The translations under genes and the position numbers were made by a program. Of a stretch of DNA of 32,164 bases, positions 1-8,241 are shown one piece after another. The notes below the pieces were generated by a model. It did no database searches. It saw only the letters and a program-made list of their open reading frames with translations, and was not told the DNA's origin. Source of the DNA: an uncultured Prevotellaceae bacterium (GTDB lineage: Bacteria > Bacteroidota > Bacteroidia > Bacteroidales > Bacteroidaceae); contig CAMVJO010000010.1 in assembly GCA_947167835.1 (NCBI GenBank), positions 1 to 32,164 of the forward strand, given 5' to 3'. Position 1 is the first letter of the stretch. Each line of letters begins with the position of its first letter.

Positions 1-54
1 AATCGTATATTTTATTGATAATCAAATATTTAACATATATTTAAGGGATGACTA

Positions 55-207
55 ATTAGTGTCGAGCTATTTTTATTTTGCTCGGAGATAAATTTTGATA
101 TCTCCGAGCTTATCAACCCCATATTGCCCAAACAGCCCATTTTCCCACATAAAAATAATCTCAAAGCCTTCGTTATAACGGAATAACGTCATCCCGTTAT
201 AACGAAG
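55..207 (+). repeat. Dispersed CTCGGAG-type intergenic repeat, copy L1
   Basis: AGTGTCGAGCTA...CTCGGAG...CTCCGAG...CCCCATATTGCCCAAACAGCCCATT...CTTCGTTATAACGG-N12-CCGTTATAACGAAG; co-linear with copies near 5.4, 25.4 and 32.0 kb. Confidence 0.8.
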
Positions 208-240
208 AGAGGCGATGCAAAAAATTTGCATCGCCTCTCT
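208..240 (-). terminator. Hairpin downstream of TPR gene
   Basis: AGAGGCGATGCAAA/TTTGCATCGCCTCT near-perfect inverted repeat just past the stop at 272. Confidence 0.6.
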
Positions 241-271
241 AAAATTTATCTCTTAGGAAACAGTCCGTTAC

Positions 272-1789
272 TTACTTGCCCTGTGCTTTAAGGTAGCCAT
301 CAGCTTTTTTACCGAGGCTGTCTTCAGGATCGCGCTTGAGCAATTCGTCGCAACTCTTGCGGGCTGCATCGAGATCGTCCTTCTGAATAGCGTAGAACAG
401 GAGGTATTTGTAGGCTTCTATCTCATAGTCAGTCATACCGTCCTTGCCTGCTGCGCGAGAGAGGACTTCTTCGTAGAGAGTCTTGACATCATCCTGAGGA
501 ACTGAACCATCCATGATGTGGAGACGGGCACGCTGGCTGGCAATACCGACATTTCCCGGGTTAAGTTTCTCTACGCGGTCGATAGTCTCGTCAATCTTCT
601 GAACAAGTTCGTTCTGACGGGCGGTATCGCCAGCCTTGAATGCCTTAACAGCGGCAGCACCATACATACGTGCCAGGCGCAGGATGTCAGCGTTGCGGGC
701 ATTATCGCCAAGTTTCTCCAAATAGGTGCTATATACCGTCAAAGCCTCGTCACTCTGGTTAGCTTTTGCCAGATTGTCGGCCAAGATTTTGTAACCCTCG
801 GGCTTTTCAGGATTAAGTTTCACAGCACGACGCATATATACCACAGCGCTATCGTATTGTTCCATCTCGCTCATCAGGTTGGCGATGTTCAGATAGTCAA
901 GGAAGAGGTACAGACTATCTACGTGCTCATTGTTGAGGATATATGAAGCAGAATTCTGAGCAGTCTTGAGCGCACTAGAAGTAGGTACGGAATTATATTG
1001 CGCCATGTTAGCAAAGAAACGCATACGTTTGAACACGAGGTTGTCAGTCTCGAAGGGCTGAACGGTTTCTACGACCTCAACCATCTTTGCAGCATACTCG
1101 TCAGACTTAGAACCGTCTGCAGCAGCCACAGCATAGAGAGACTGCAGATAGTTCTCGCAAGAACGCAAGTCTATTTCGTCGGCAGTTTTAGGTACATTCT
1201 TGTAATAAGAATCATAGTAGGCAACTGCATTGGTATATTCGCTCAATTCGTAAGCGATGTCACCCATATTCTTATCTGCCTCGAAATTATTGGGTTCGAT
1301 TTCCTTAATTCTCTTCAGATAATCCATAGCTGCGTGCGGATTGATGCGCTTATACACACGCGCACTGTTGCGCAAAGCGTAGATATTGTTGGGATCTTTT
1401 TCGAGAATCTGGTCGAATTTCTGACCGGCCTTACCATAACTGCGACCAAACATGTAGATTTCTCCCTGAAGCATCAGGACATCCACATTTTCTGGGTCGT
1501 TTTTGTAAGCCATCTCAGCGCACTGATTGGCGCAAGGGTAGATTTCGTTGTCAAGGAAGTATTTGGCCAGAGTAAGCTGGTCGGAAGTTTTCTTTGCCTT
1601 CTTCAGAATATTCTCAAACGCCTTGTTTGCCTTGTCGATATCCGTGAGATTGTTATCAACAACAGTCTGTGCAAGAGCTTGCAACTTGGGATCAAGATTT
1701 TCAAACGACGTCTGAGCCATTGCCTTGTTCATTCCACTTGATAGGAACAGGAATAAGGCGACAAAACTGAATAAAAATTTCTTCATCAT
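272..1789 (-). CDS. Exported tetratricopeptide-repeat protein
   Basis: 505 aa ORF with signal peptide (MMKKFLFSFVALFLFLSS...AMAQ) and repeated TPR-like helices. Confidence 0.85.
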   Translation of the reverse strand: MMKKFLFSFVALFLFLSSGMNKAMAQTSFENLDPKLQALAQTVVDNNLTDIDKANKAFENILKKAKKTSDQLTLAKYFLDNEIYPCANQCAEMAYKNDPENVDVLMLQGEIYMFGRSYGKAGQKFDQILEKDPNNIYALRNSARVYKRINPHAAMDYLKRIKEIEPNNFEADKNMGDIAYELSEYTNAVAYYDSYYKNVPKTADEIDLRSCENYLQSLYAVAAADGSKSDEYAAKMVEVVETVQPFETDNLVFKRMRFFANMAQYNSVPTSSALKTAQNSASYILNNEHVDSLYLFLDYLNIANLMSEMEQYDSAVVYMRRAVKLNPEKPEGYKILADNLAKANQSDEALTVYSTYLEKLGDNARNADILRLARMYGAAAVKAFKAGDTARQNELVQKIDETIDRVEKLNPGNVGIASQRARLHIMDGSVPQDDVKTLYEEVLSRAAGKDGMTDYEIEAYKYLLFYAIQKDDLDAARKSCDELLKRDPEDSLGKKADGYLKAQGK

Positions 1790-1844
1790 GTCTGTTTTTT
1801 TCTTTATGTTATTTTTCTATTATTTCGCTTGATTATTCGTCGTG

Positions 1845-1852
1845 CAAAATTA
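1845..1852 (-). promoter_or_regulatory. Bacteroidetes-type -7 box (TAATTTTG) for TPR gene
   Basis: CAAAATTA on + strand, ~55 bp upstream of the start; matches TAnnTTTG. Confidence 0.55.
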
Positions 1853-2045
1853 GTTATTTTTTTTGAACACGCGCTATGTTTTGTTCGTTTTTAATAATAA
1901 TTATTGTTTTAGCGCCACTTTGTCATCTTTTTGTAACAACTTTTATCATTTTTGCATCATCATGTTTGCAAAATCGGGAATACAACGAGCAAAATGTCAG
2001 CGCCACATATTTTTACGCGCACCATAACCCGTATTTAGTCCACAA

Positions 2046-2080
2046 AAAAACACTGCAACTCCGTCAGAGTGCAGTGTTTT
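2046..2080. terminator. Intergenic hairpin with A/T flanks
   Basis: AAAACACTGCA...TGCAGTGTTTT inverted repeat. Confidence 0.6.
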
Positions 2081-2131
2081 ACAGAGCATTTCGTCGTAAT
2101 GACGCAACTATATTCTATTTTCGAGGATGAA

Positions 2132-2345
2132 ACTTCTTTTATCCTTACTCCTATAATATATAAGGAAGGATTTTCGGTTTTCCTAACTCCTTTAATTATA
2201 TATTAGGAAGGATTTTCTGGTTATCCTACTCCTATTATATATATATATTCGGGAGAAATATGCCTTTATCCCACTCCTATAATTTTATTTACGGAAGGGA
2301 AATCTATTTATCCCACTCCTAATAATATATATAAGGAGGGCAATC
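2132..2345 (-). repeat. Five tandem ~42 bp hairpin units (ACTCCT-AT-rich-AGGAGT)
   Basis: Five imperfect repeats of TCC(C/T)ACTCCTATAATATATAAGGA(A/G)GG directly after the stop of the 2346-4124 gene. Confidence 0.85.
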
Positions 2346-4124
2346 TTAATTTTCCGGGCGCTGGATGTAGGCAAGTACGTCACCTTTGCTGACGTGTGCG
2401 CCTTGTTTTGCAACTATCTCGACCAACTGACCGCCGAGAGCGGCAGGAATTTCGATGATCTGCCCGAAATTATTTTCGATGTAGCAGAAACGTTGTCCTT
2501 CCTCGAAGCTTTGTCCGATATACGGCTCGATAGCTTTCACTGCCTCGCCGTCTCCACCGATTTCATACAGTACTATTCCATTTTCAGTTGCCACTAATGC
2601 ATCGGCTTTGGCGTGTTTGAAAGCAGTAGCTTCCTCTAAACTCAAACCAGTGTCGCCCATTGCTTTGTCTTTGGCGGCCTGCAAATCGGCAAGGAAGCGT
2701 TTTTTTGCTTCACCGCTCTTATAATCGCGGTATTGACGTTCGTGCATCGCAAATTCGTAGAGCTCTTCATCGTCAGGTCCGAGATCCCATCCATTTTCCT
2801 CCATTTCTTTGCGGAATTTATCGAGGTTATCTGGATAAAGTGCCTGCGGATCGTCGGTATAGAAGGCAAAACCTTTTTCTTTTGCCAGGGCAATAATTTC
2901 GGGTGCCACTTCGCCAGGAAGTTTTCCGCTCTTACCGAGAATCATGCCCCACATATTGTCGTCCATCATGGAGAAACGCGGTTTATCCATGGACTCGCAG
3001 AGCAAATTCATCAAGGCAATATTTTTTACGTACTGGCTAAACGGCGTTACGAGTGGGGGATATCCCACGCGCGGCCAGACATATCCCACTTCGTCGAAGA
3101 GACGGATGAGTAGTTCGTCTTCGCTGAGAGCTTCCTCGCCTTTTCTTTCACGATTCATGTTGATTGCGCCCATTGCTCCCTTCAAATCTGCCATCATACT
3201 GCCCATCATTCCGCCAGGAAGTCCGCATCCGAGAAGTAAAGATGACTCCAAATGATTATTAGGATTGACAAAATAGCCGAGGAAGTCGTCTAAGAATTCC
3301 TGAGTCAGCTTGCGGGCTTCCATATATGCCTGCATATTTATTTCGGGCACGTCGAAACCATAGGCTTTCAGCATGCTCTGAACAGATATGATGTCGGCAT
3401 GTCCTTTTCCCCATGAGAGCGGTTCCATTGCCGTGTCGATAATATCCACTCCGTTCTTGGCAAGTTCGAGTATGCTTGCCATTTGCAATCCGGGACCGCT
3501 ATGTCCGTGATATTCCACGATAACATCGGGGTGATTTTTCTTGATGAGTCCGCAAAGCTTACCGAGTAGCGCGGGTTGTCCGATACCTGCCATATCTTTC
3601 AGGCAAATTTCCGGAGCACCGGCCGCAATTAGTTGGTCGGCTATGGCGCTATAGTATTCGGCTGTGTGGATAGGCGAATTGGTAATGCAGAGCGTTGCCT
3701 GCGGAGTCATGCCTGCTTCGAGAGCCCACTTGATAGAAGGGATGATATTGCGCACATCGTTCAGTCCACAGAAGATGCGCGGGATATCTACTCCTTGCGC
3801 GTGTTTTACTTTGTACTGCAATTTACGGAGATCGGCCGAGCACGGAAACATGCGCAAGGCATTCAGTCCGCGATCAAGCATGTGTGTCTTGATGCCTGCT
3901 TCGTGATATATTTTAGTGACGGCACGCACGGCCTGATTGGGGTTTTCGCCGTAGAGGAGGTTTACTTGTTCAAAAGCGCCTCCGTTAGTTTCTACGCGTG
4001 CAAAGCATCCCATTTTTACAATGACGGGAGCGATACGTTCCAACTGGTCTTTTCGTGGCTGGAACTTGCCATAACTCTGAAACATGTCCCGATAAACGAG
4101 ACTGAATTGTATTTTTCTTCCCAT
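2346..4124 (-). CDS. Pyruvate carboxylase subunit B / oxaloacetate decarboxylase alpha-like carboxyltransferase with degenerate biotinyl-like C-terminal domain
   Basis: 592 aa; VYRDMFQSYGK, FCGLNDVRNI, EICLKDMAGIG, VEYHGHSGPG motifs; C-terminus folds like a biotinyl domain by alignment pattern but lacks AMKM. Confidence 0.8.
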   Translation of the reverse strand: MGRKIQFSLVYRDMFQSYGKFQPRKDQLERIAPVIVKMGCFARVETNGGAFEQVNLLYGENPNQAVRAVTKIYHEAGIKTHMLDRGLNALRMFPCSADLRKLQYKVKHAQGVDIPRIFCGLNDVRNIIPSIKWALEAGMTPQATLCITNSPIHTAEYYSAIADQLIAAGAPEICLKDMAGIGQPALLGKLCGLIKKNHPDVIVEYHGHSGPGLQMASILELAKNGVDIIDTAMEPLSWGKGHADIISVQSMLKAYGFDVPEINMQAYMEARKLTQEFLDDFLGYFVNPNNHLESSLLLGCGLPGGMMGSMMADLKGAMGAINMNRERKGEEALSEDELLIRLFDEVGYVWPRVGYPPLVTPFSQYVKNIALMNLLCESMDKPRFSMMDDNMWGMILGKSGKLPGEVAPEIIALAKEKGFAFYTDDPQALYPDNLDKFRKEMEENGWDLGPDDEELYEFAMHERQYRDYKSGEAKKRFLADLQAAKDKAMGDTGLSLEEATAFKHAKADALVATENGIVLYEIGGDGEAVKAIEPYIGQSFEEGQRFCYIENNFGQIIEIPAALGGQLVEIVAKQGAHVSKGDVLAYIQRPEN

Positions 4125-4287
4125 AGTCTGAGTGTTTCTGATAATTCTTTCGTTTTACAGAGGACAAACAGGTGCCTTTCTGCCATTATTGCCGCGAAAT
4201 TACGAAAAAAACGTGCAAAAAATGCACTTATATGCCTAAAATCTATTTTTAGCGGGGCAAAGACTTGTGATTTTAGGTTTTTTTTGT

Positions 4288-4295
4288 AATTTTGG
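4288..4295 (+). promoter_or_regulatory. -7 box (TAATTTTG) for nucleotidyltransferase gene
   Basis: TAATTTTG ~65 bp upstream of ATG at 4361. Confidence 0.5.
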
Positions 4296-4360
4296 GCAGA
4301 CAATTCGTACAATACACTTGGTGTAATTCCTTAAATCATCATAAAACAATTTTTTTACAC

Positions 4361-5275
4361 ATGAAACCAACTCTTTACTTGCTCGCTGCCGGTATGGGAA
4401 GCCGTTACGGTGGCTTGAAGCAGCTTGACAAACTCGGTCCTCACGGCGAAACTATCATGGACTACAGCATCTACGATGCTATCAACGCAGGTTTTGGCAA
4501 ATTGGTCTTTGTTATCCGCAAGGACTTCGAGGAAGACTTCCGCAAGGTGGTGCTTTCAAAATATGAAGGCCACATCCCATGCGAAGTAGTGTTCCAATCG
4601 CTTGATGCCCTGCCCGAAGGATTCACTTGCCCCGAGGGACGTACGAAACCCTGGGGAACAAATCACGCTGTGATGATGGCAGCAGATGTTATCAAGGAAC
4701 CTTTTGCAGTTATCAACTGCGACGACTTTTATGACAGGGATGCCTTCCGCGTTATGGGCAAGTTCCTGAGCGAACTCCCCGAGGGAAGCAAAGGTAAGTA
4801 CGCTATGGTAGGTTTCCGCGTGGACAATACGCTTTCTGAAAGCGGAACTGTGAGCCGCGGTATCTGCGAAAACGACGAACACCACCTGCTTACTAGCGTG
4901 GTAGAGCGCACTAAGATCCAGCGCTTCGACGGTGTGGTGAAATACCTCGACGACGACAACGAGACATGGGTAAGTATTCCTGACACAACGCCTGTTTCGA
5001 TGAATTTCTGGGGCTTCACTCCCGATTACTTTGCACATTCCAAGGAGTTCTTCAAGTCTTTCTTGAGCGATCCGAAGAATATGGAAAACCTGAAGAGCGA
5101 ATTCTTCATTCCTCTCATGGTTGATAAACTCATCAAGGACGGTGTTGCAACTTGCGAGGTACTTGACACCACATCTAAGTGGTTTGGCGTGACATATCCC
5201 GAGGATCGTCCCGAGGTTGTGGCCAAATTCGAGAAACTGCACGCCGATGGCGTTTATCCTGACAAGATGTTCTAA
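4361..5275 (+). CDS. NDP-sugar pyrophosphorylase-like nucleotidyltransferase family protein
   Basis: MKPTLYLLAAGMGSRYGGLKQLDKLGPHGETIMDYSI; start chosen downstream of the ORF-track start. Confidence 0.85.
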   Translation: MKPTLYLLAAGMGSRYGGLKQLDKLGPHGETIMDYSIYDAINAGFGKLVFVIRKDFEEDFRKVVLSKYEGHIPCEVVFQSLDALPEGFTCPEGRTKPWGTNHAVMMAADVIKEPFAVINCDDFYDRDAFRVMGKFLSELPEGSKGKYAMVGFRVDNTLSESGTVSRGICENDEHHLLTSVVERTKIQRFDGVVKYLDDDNETWVSIPDTTPVSMNFWGFTPDYFAHSKEFFKSFLSDPKNMENLKSEFFIPLMVDKLIKDGVATCEVLDTTSKWFGVTYPEDRPEVVAKFEKLHADGVYPDKMF

Positions 5276-5298
5276 GAAACATACACACTATTCTATTT

Positions 5299-5330
5299 CA
5301 GGGAGGCAGATCATGCGATTTGCCTCCCTG
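5299..5330 (+). terminator. Rho-independent-like terminator
   Basis: CAGGGAGGCA...TGCCTCCCTG perfect stem 24 bp after stop. Confidence 0.75.
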
Positions 5331-5339
5331 ATTGCATTT

Positions 5340-5520
5340 GGATTCTATGGGGAAAATGGGGTTAATGGGCGATTTGGGGTATTTGGGGGGAATATAAAAT
5401 CGAACAGTTCGGAGATATCATTTTTTTGCTCGGAGATAAAAAAATTTAGCTCGACACTTTTTCAAAATAGCTCCGAGCAAAAAAAATTTAGCTCGGAGCT
5501 ATTTGCCCGTTTTTCTGGAG
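5340..5520 (-). repeat. CTCGGAG-type repeat, copy L2
   Basis: Reverse complement co-linear with L1/L3/L4 for the GTGTCGAGCTA...CTCCGAG...CCCC(A)AATCGCCCATT modules; CGTTATAACG module absent. Confidence 0.75.
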
Positions 5521-5684
5521 GTATAAATCCGCACCTCCCAATGCCCCGAAAAAACCGATGAATAAAGGACGTATAGCAATGGGCGATTTTCCGCTTCCTA
5601 AAACTTCTTGGGAGATAAAAAGAATTAGCTCGGACTTATTTCCCAGAGCGTTTTCCGAGGTGCGGACTATTATTCCGACGTTAG

Positions 5685-6623
5685 CTATGTAAGGGCGCGG
5701 AATACCTTGTTAATACATCTTTTCTTCTGCTCATTATTGGGATGCACGTAGAGATTGAGCGTTGTCGCGATATCTGCATGGCCCAGAATGACACTAACGG
5801 TTTTGTAGTCGCAGCCCGATTCTATGCAGCGCGTAGCAAACGAATGGCGCAGGCCATGAAATGTGAGCATAGGCAGGTGTAATTCGCGCAAAAGTCGGTG
5901 ATAGTAGTTGCGATATACGCGCGGCTCGGTGGGAACGCTTCGGTTTGTTATCACAAAGTGGGAGTCGCAACACTTCTTGCCGTATGAACGCAGGATTTGC
6001 ACAAGGAAATTGCTGATAGGTATCTCGCGATGCGAACTTTCCGTCTTCGGTGTGCTCTCAATCAGCATCGTAGCGCGCCTGTCTCCGTTGAAAACATAAA
6101 TACGTTCGATGGTGCGATTGACTGTGATGACGGAATTATCAAGATCTATGTCACTCCATTTCAATCCGCAGACTTCGCCGATGCGCAGTCCGGTGCTCAT
6201 GCAGATGAGTACGCCCAGGTTCTTGAAACTGAAGTGCTCTTTCACATGATTCAGGAGGGTTCTGTATTGTTCCAGGCTGAAAACCTTGAGCAACCCTTTG
6301 CTATTCTGACGGGGATAGTGGATAGTCAAATCGTGGTGCGGCCAACCGTGATAACGCTCCGCAAAGCGTATGATCATCCGCAAGACCATGATCGTGTCCT
6401 GCACACTTTTCACCGAAAGGCCCGAAAGAAGTTTGTCGTAAACATACTTCTGCACACTTTTCTCGCTCAAACTCTCGCATCGTCCGAAGGCCGGATTCAG
6501 ATGCTTCTCGACAATCAGAAAATAGACCGCCCAAGTAGAGCGTTTCACACACATACGCTTCTCTTCAAGCCAGCATTTGGTAACGAAATCGAAGCAAACC
6601 GATGAATTGTTGGTAGCCATCAT
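5685..6623 (-). CDS. Tyrosine-type site-specific recombinase/integrase
   Basis: 312 aa; catalytic motifs TGLRIGEVCGLKW, FHGLRHSFAT, LGHADIATTLNLYVH intact. Confidence 0.9.
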   Translation of the reverse strand: MMATNNSSVCFDFVTKCWLEEKRMCVKRSTWAVYFLIVEKHLNPAFGRCESLSEKSVQKYVYDKLLSGLSVKSVQDTIMVLRMIIRFAERYHGWPHHDLTIHYPRQNSKGLLKVFSLEQYRTLLNHVKEHFSFKNLGVLICMSTGLRIGEVCGLKWSDIDLDNSVITVNRTIERIYVFNGDRRATMLIESTPKTESSHREIPISNFLVQILRSYGKKCCDSHFVITNRSVPTEPRVYRNYYHRLLRELHLPMLTFHGLRHSFATRCIESGCDYKTVSVILGHADIATTLNLYVHPNNEQKKRCINKVFRALT

Positions 6624-6670
6624 AGTTTTAAGGAATTAAAAAGGTTAGAAAAAGTAAGTGATTTATTAAA

Positions 6671-6750
6671 GGTTGTTCTAAAAAACAGCTTCTGTAACGG
6701 GAAATTTTATTTTCCCCGTATGCTTTGCTTTTTCTCCTTAGAACAACGCT
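6671..6750. repeat. Short/decayed element sharing MITE terminal motif
   Basis: GGTTGTTCTAA at 6671 and TTAGAACAACG at 6738-6748 in inverted orientation around a GGGAAATTTTATTTTCCC hairpin. Confidence 0.55.
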
Positions 6751-6832
6751 CAAAAATACACTTTTTCTAAAGATTCCTGCTAAATCAAGGCATAATTATC
6801 AAGGCATAACAAACAGATGTATTAACTTTGCA

Positions 6833-6840
6833 TCGCTAAT
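6833..6840 (+). promoter_or_regulatory. -7 box (TAACTTTG) for menA
   Basis: TAACTTTG 21 bp upstream of ATG at 6861. Confidence 0.5.
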
Positions 6841-6860
6841 ACACACATTGCAGAAAATAT

Positions 6861-7775
6861 ATGGCAGAAAACAACAGTTTGAACGTACGGAAAAATTCCC
6901 TGCGCGCCTGGATTTTGGCCTCGCGCCCCAAGACTTTGTCGGCAGCCCTCGTTCCCGTAGTAGTAGCCACAGCTATGGCATGCGAAGCCCACACCCTAAG
7001 ATGGCAGACGGCACTTCTCTGCATCTTGTTTGCCGCTGTGATGCAGATTGCCGCCAACCTCATCAACGACCTCTTCGACTTTCTGAAAGGAACCGACGGC
7101 GAAGACCGTTTAGGCCCGCAACGCGCCTGCGCTCAGGGATGGATTTCGCCAAAAGCCATGAAATGCGGCATTTTCGTCACACTCCTTGTGGCAGCAGTCA
7201 TAGGTATGCTCATGTTGCTCTACGTCATCGAATGGTTTGGCACAGGTCTGCTGCTCACCCTCCTATGTATCGGCGCCATGTGCATCGTCTTTTCATTCCT
7301 CTACACCACTATGCTCAGTTATATCGGACTGGGCGACCTGTTGGTATGGGTATTTTTCGGCTTCGTCCCCGTCTGTGGCACATACCTCGTGCAAGCCGGA
7401 GAATTAAAGCCCGAAGTGTGGTGGTGTGGCGCAGCCTGCGGAATGTGCATCGACGCCCTTTTGGTTTTGAACAACTATCGCGACCGCGATACCGACCGTA
7501 TGAGCGGCAAACGCACACTTATTGCCGTTTTGGGCGAACCTTTCGGACGATGGTACTACCTTTTTGTAGGATTGGCAGCCGTCATTCTGGCCGTTGTCGT
7601 CACTTTCCCGAAATATGCCACAGCCTTTATGCTCATCTACGCACTCTTTCATTTCCAGACCTGGCATAAAATGGTGGAAATCAACCACGGGCATGAATTA
7701 AACCGCATCTTGGGACAGACTTCGCGCAACATCCTGATTTTCGGTCTGTGTCTTTCCTTGGCTGTGCTGATGTAA
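6861..7775 (+). CDS. menA: 1,4-dihydroxy-2-naphthoate polyprenyltransferase
   Basis: 304 aa UbiA-superfamily membrane protein; WILASRPKTLSAALVPV, NLINDLFDFLKGTDGEDRLGP. Confidence 0.88.
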   Translation: MAENNSLNVRKNSLRAWILASRPKTLSAALVPVVVATAMACEAHTLRWQTALLCILFAAVMQIAANLINDLFDFLKGTDGEDRLGPQRACAQGWISPKAMKCGIFVTLLVAAVIGMLMLLYVIEWFGTGLLLTLLCIGAMCIVFSFLYTTMLSYIGLGDLLVWVFFGFVPVCGTYLVQAGELKPEVWWCGAACGMCIDALLVLNNYRDRDTDRMSGKRTLIAVLGEPFGRWYYLFVGLAAVILAVVVTFPKYATAFMLIYALFHFQTWHKMVEINHGHELNRILGQTSRNILIFGLCLSLAVLM

Positions 7776-7839
7776 AAATTCATATTGCTGGCAATAAAAT
7801 GAGTTTACTTGGGCAAACGAAACGGAGGCCGACAATTAA

Positions 7840-8027
7840 GGGTTGTTCTAAAAATTAGGCTGTTTTGATTTTTCAAAGATTTTTGAGTGATTTTGTTTTT
7901 AATGCCGCAGAAGCATAGCGAGCTATGGTTCAAGGTATTAAAGACAATGGCGCCAAAAAGATTGAAAAAGCATACAGACAAAAAAAAAGCTTCACAAAAT
8001 TTTAAAACCTAATTTTTAGAACTACCC
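7840..8027 (+). mobile_element. MITE-like element, family 1, copy 1
   Basis: GGGTTGTTCTAAAAATTAG...CTAATTTTTAGAACTACCC; TTAA flanks at 7836-7839 and 8028-8031; ~188 bp imperfect palindrome. Confidence 0.85.
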
Positions 8028-8142
8028 TTAAACAAGAATACTCGGACAAACGAGGCATATTGCCGTCAATAATACGAGGCTACGCGAATAAATAAAACGG
8101 ACTGCCAGCAAATAAACAAGACTGCACGGACAAACAAAATAA

Positions 8143-8182
8143 AGGCGTCGGGCAAACAAATGTTTACTCGACGCCTTTTTAT
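8143..8182. terminator. Bidirectional terminator hairpin
   Basis: AAAGGCGTCG...CGACGCCTTTTT between convergent menA and the 8242-9870 gene. Confidence 0.75.
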
Positions 8183-8241
8183 GATAGCCTGAAAGCAAAA
8201 AGGCAGGATGCCCAGATACTTCCGACTATTCCGGACAAAGT

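Noticed and set aside
42-60. TTAAGGGATGACTAATTAG as a truncated family 2 MITE end
   Set aside because: Only the first ~7 bp match; no TGTTCTATAAATTA follows and no partner end is present.
518-946. Large antisense ORFs opposite the TPR gene and other genes (e.g. 998-1741, 22418-23437, 24219-24971)
   Set aside because: Opposite strand encodes proteins with clear motifs or signal peptides; antisense translations show no recognisable family features.
5217-5561. 114 aa plus-strand ORF downstream of the nucleotidyltransferase
   Set aside because: Starts within the upstream gene in another frame and translates the terminator and CTCGGAG repeat (repetitive NSSE/FSSE).
6725-7669. 314 aa ORF overlapping menA in another frame
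   Set aside because: Arg/His/Pro-rich out-of-frame shadow of menA; the menA frame has clear family motifs.
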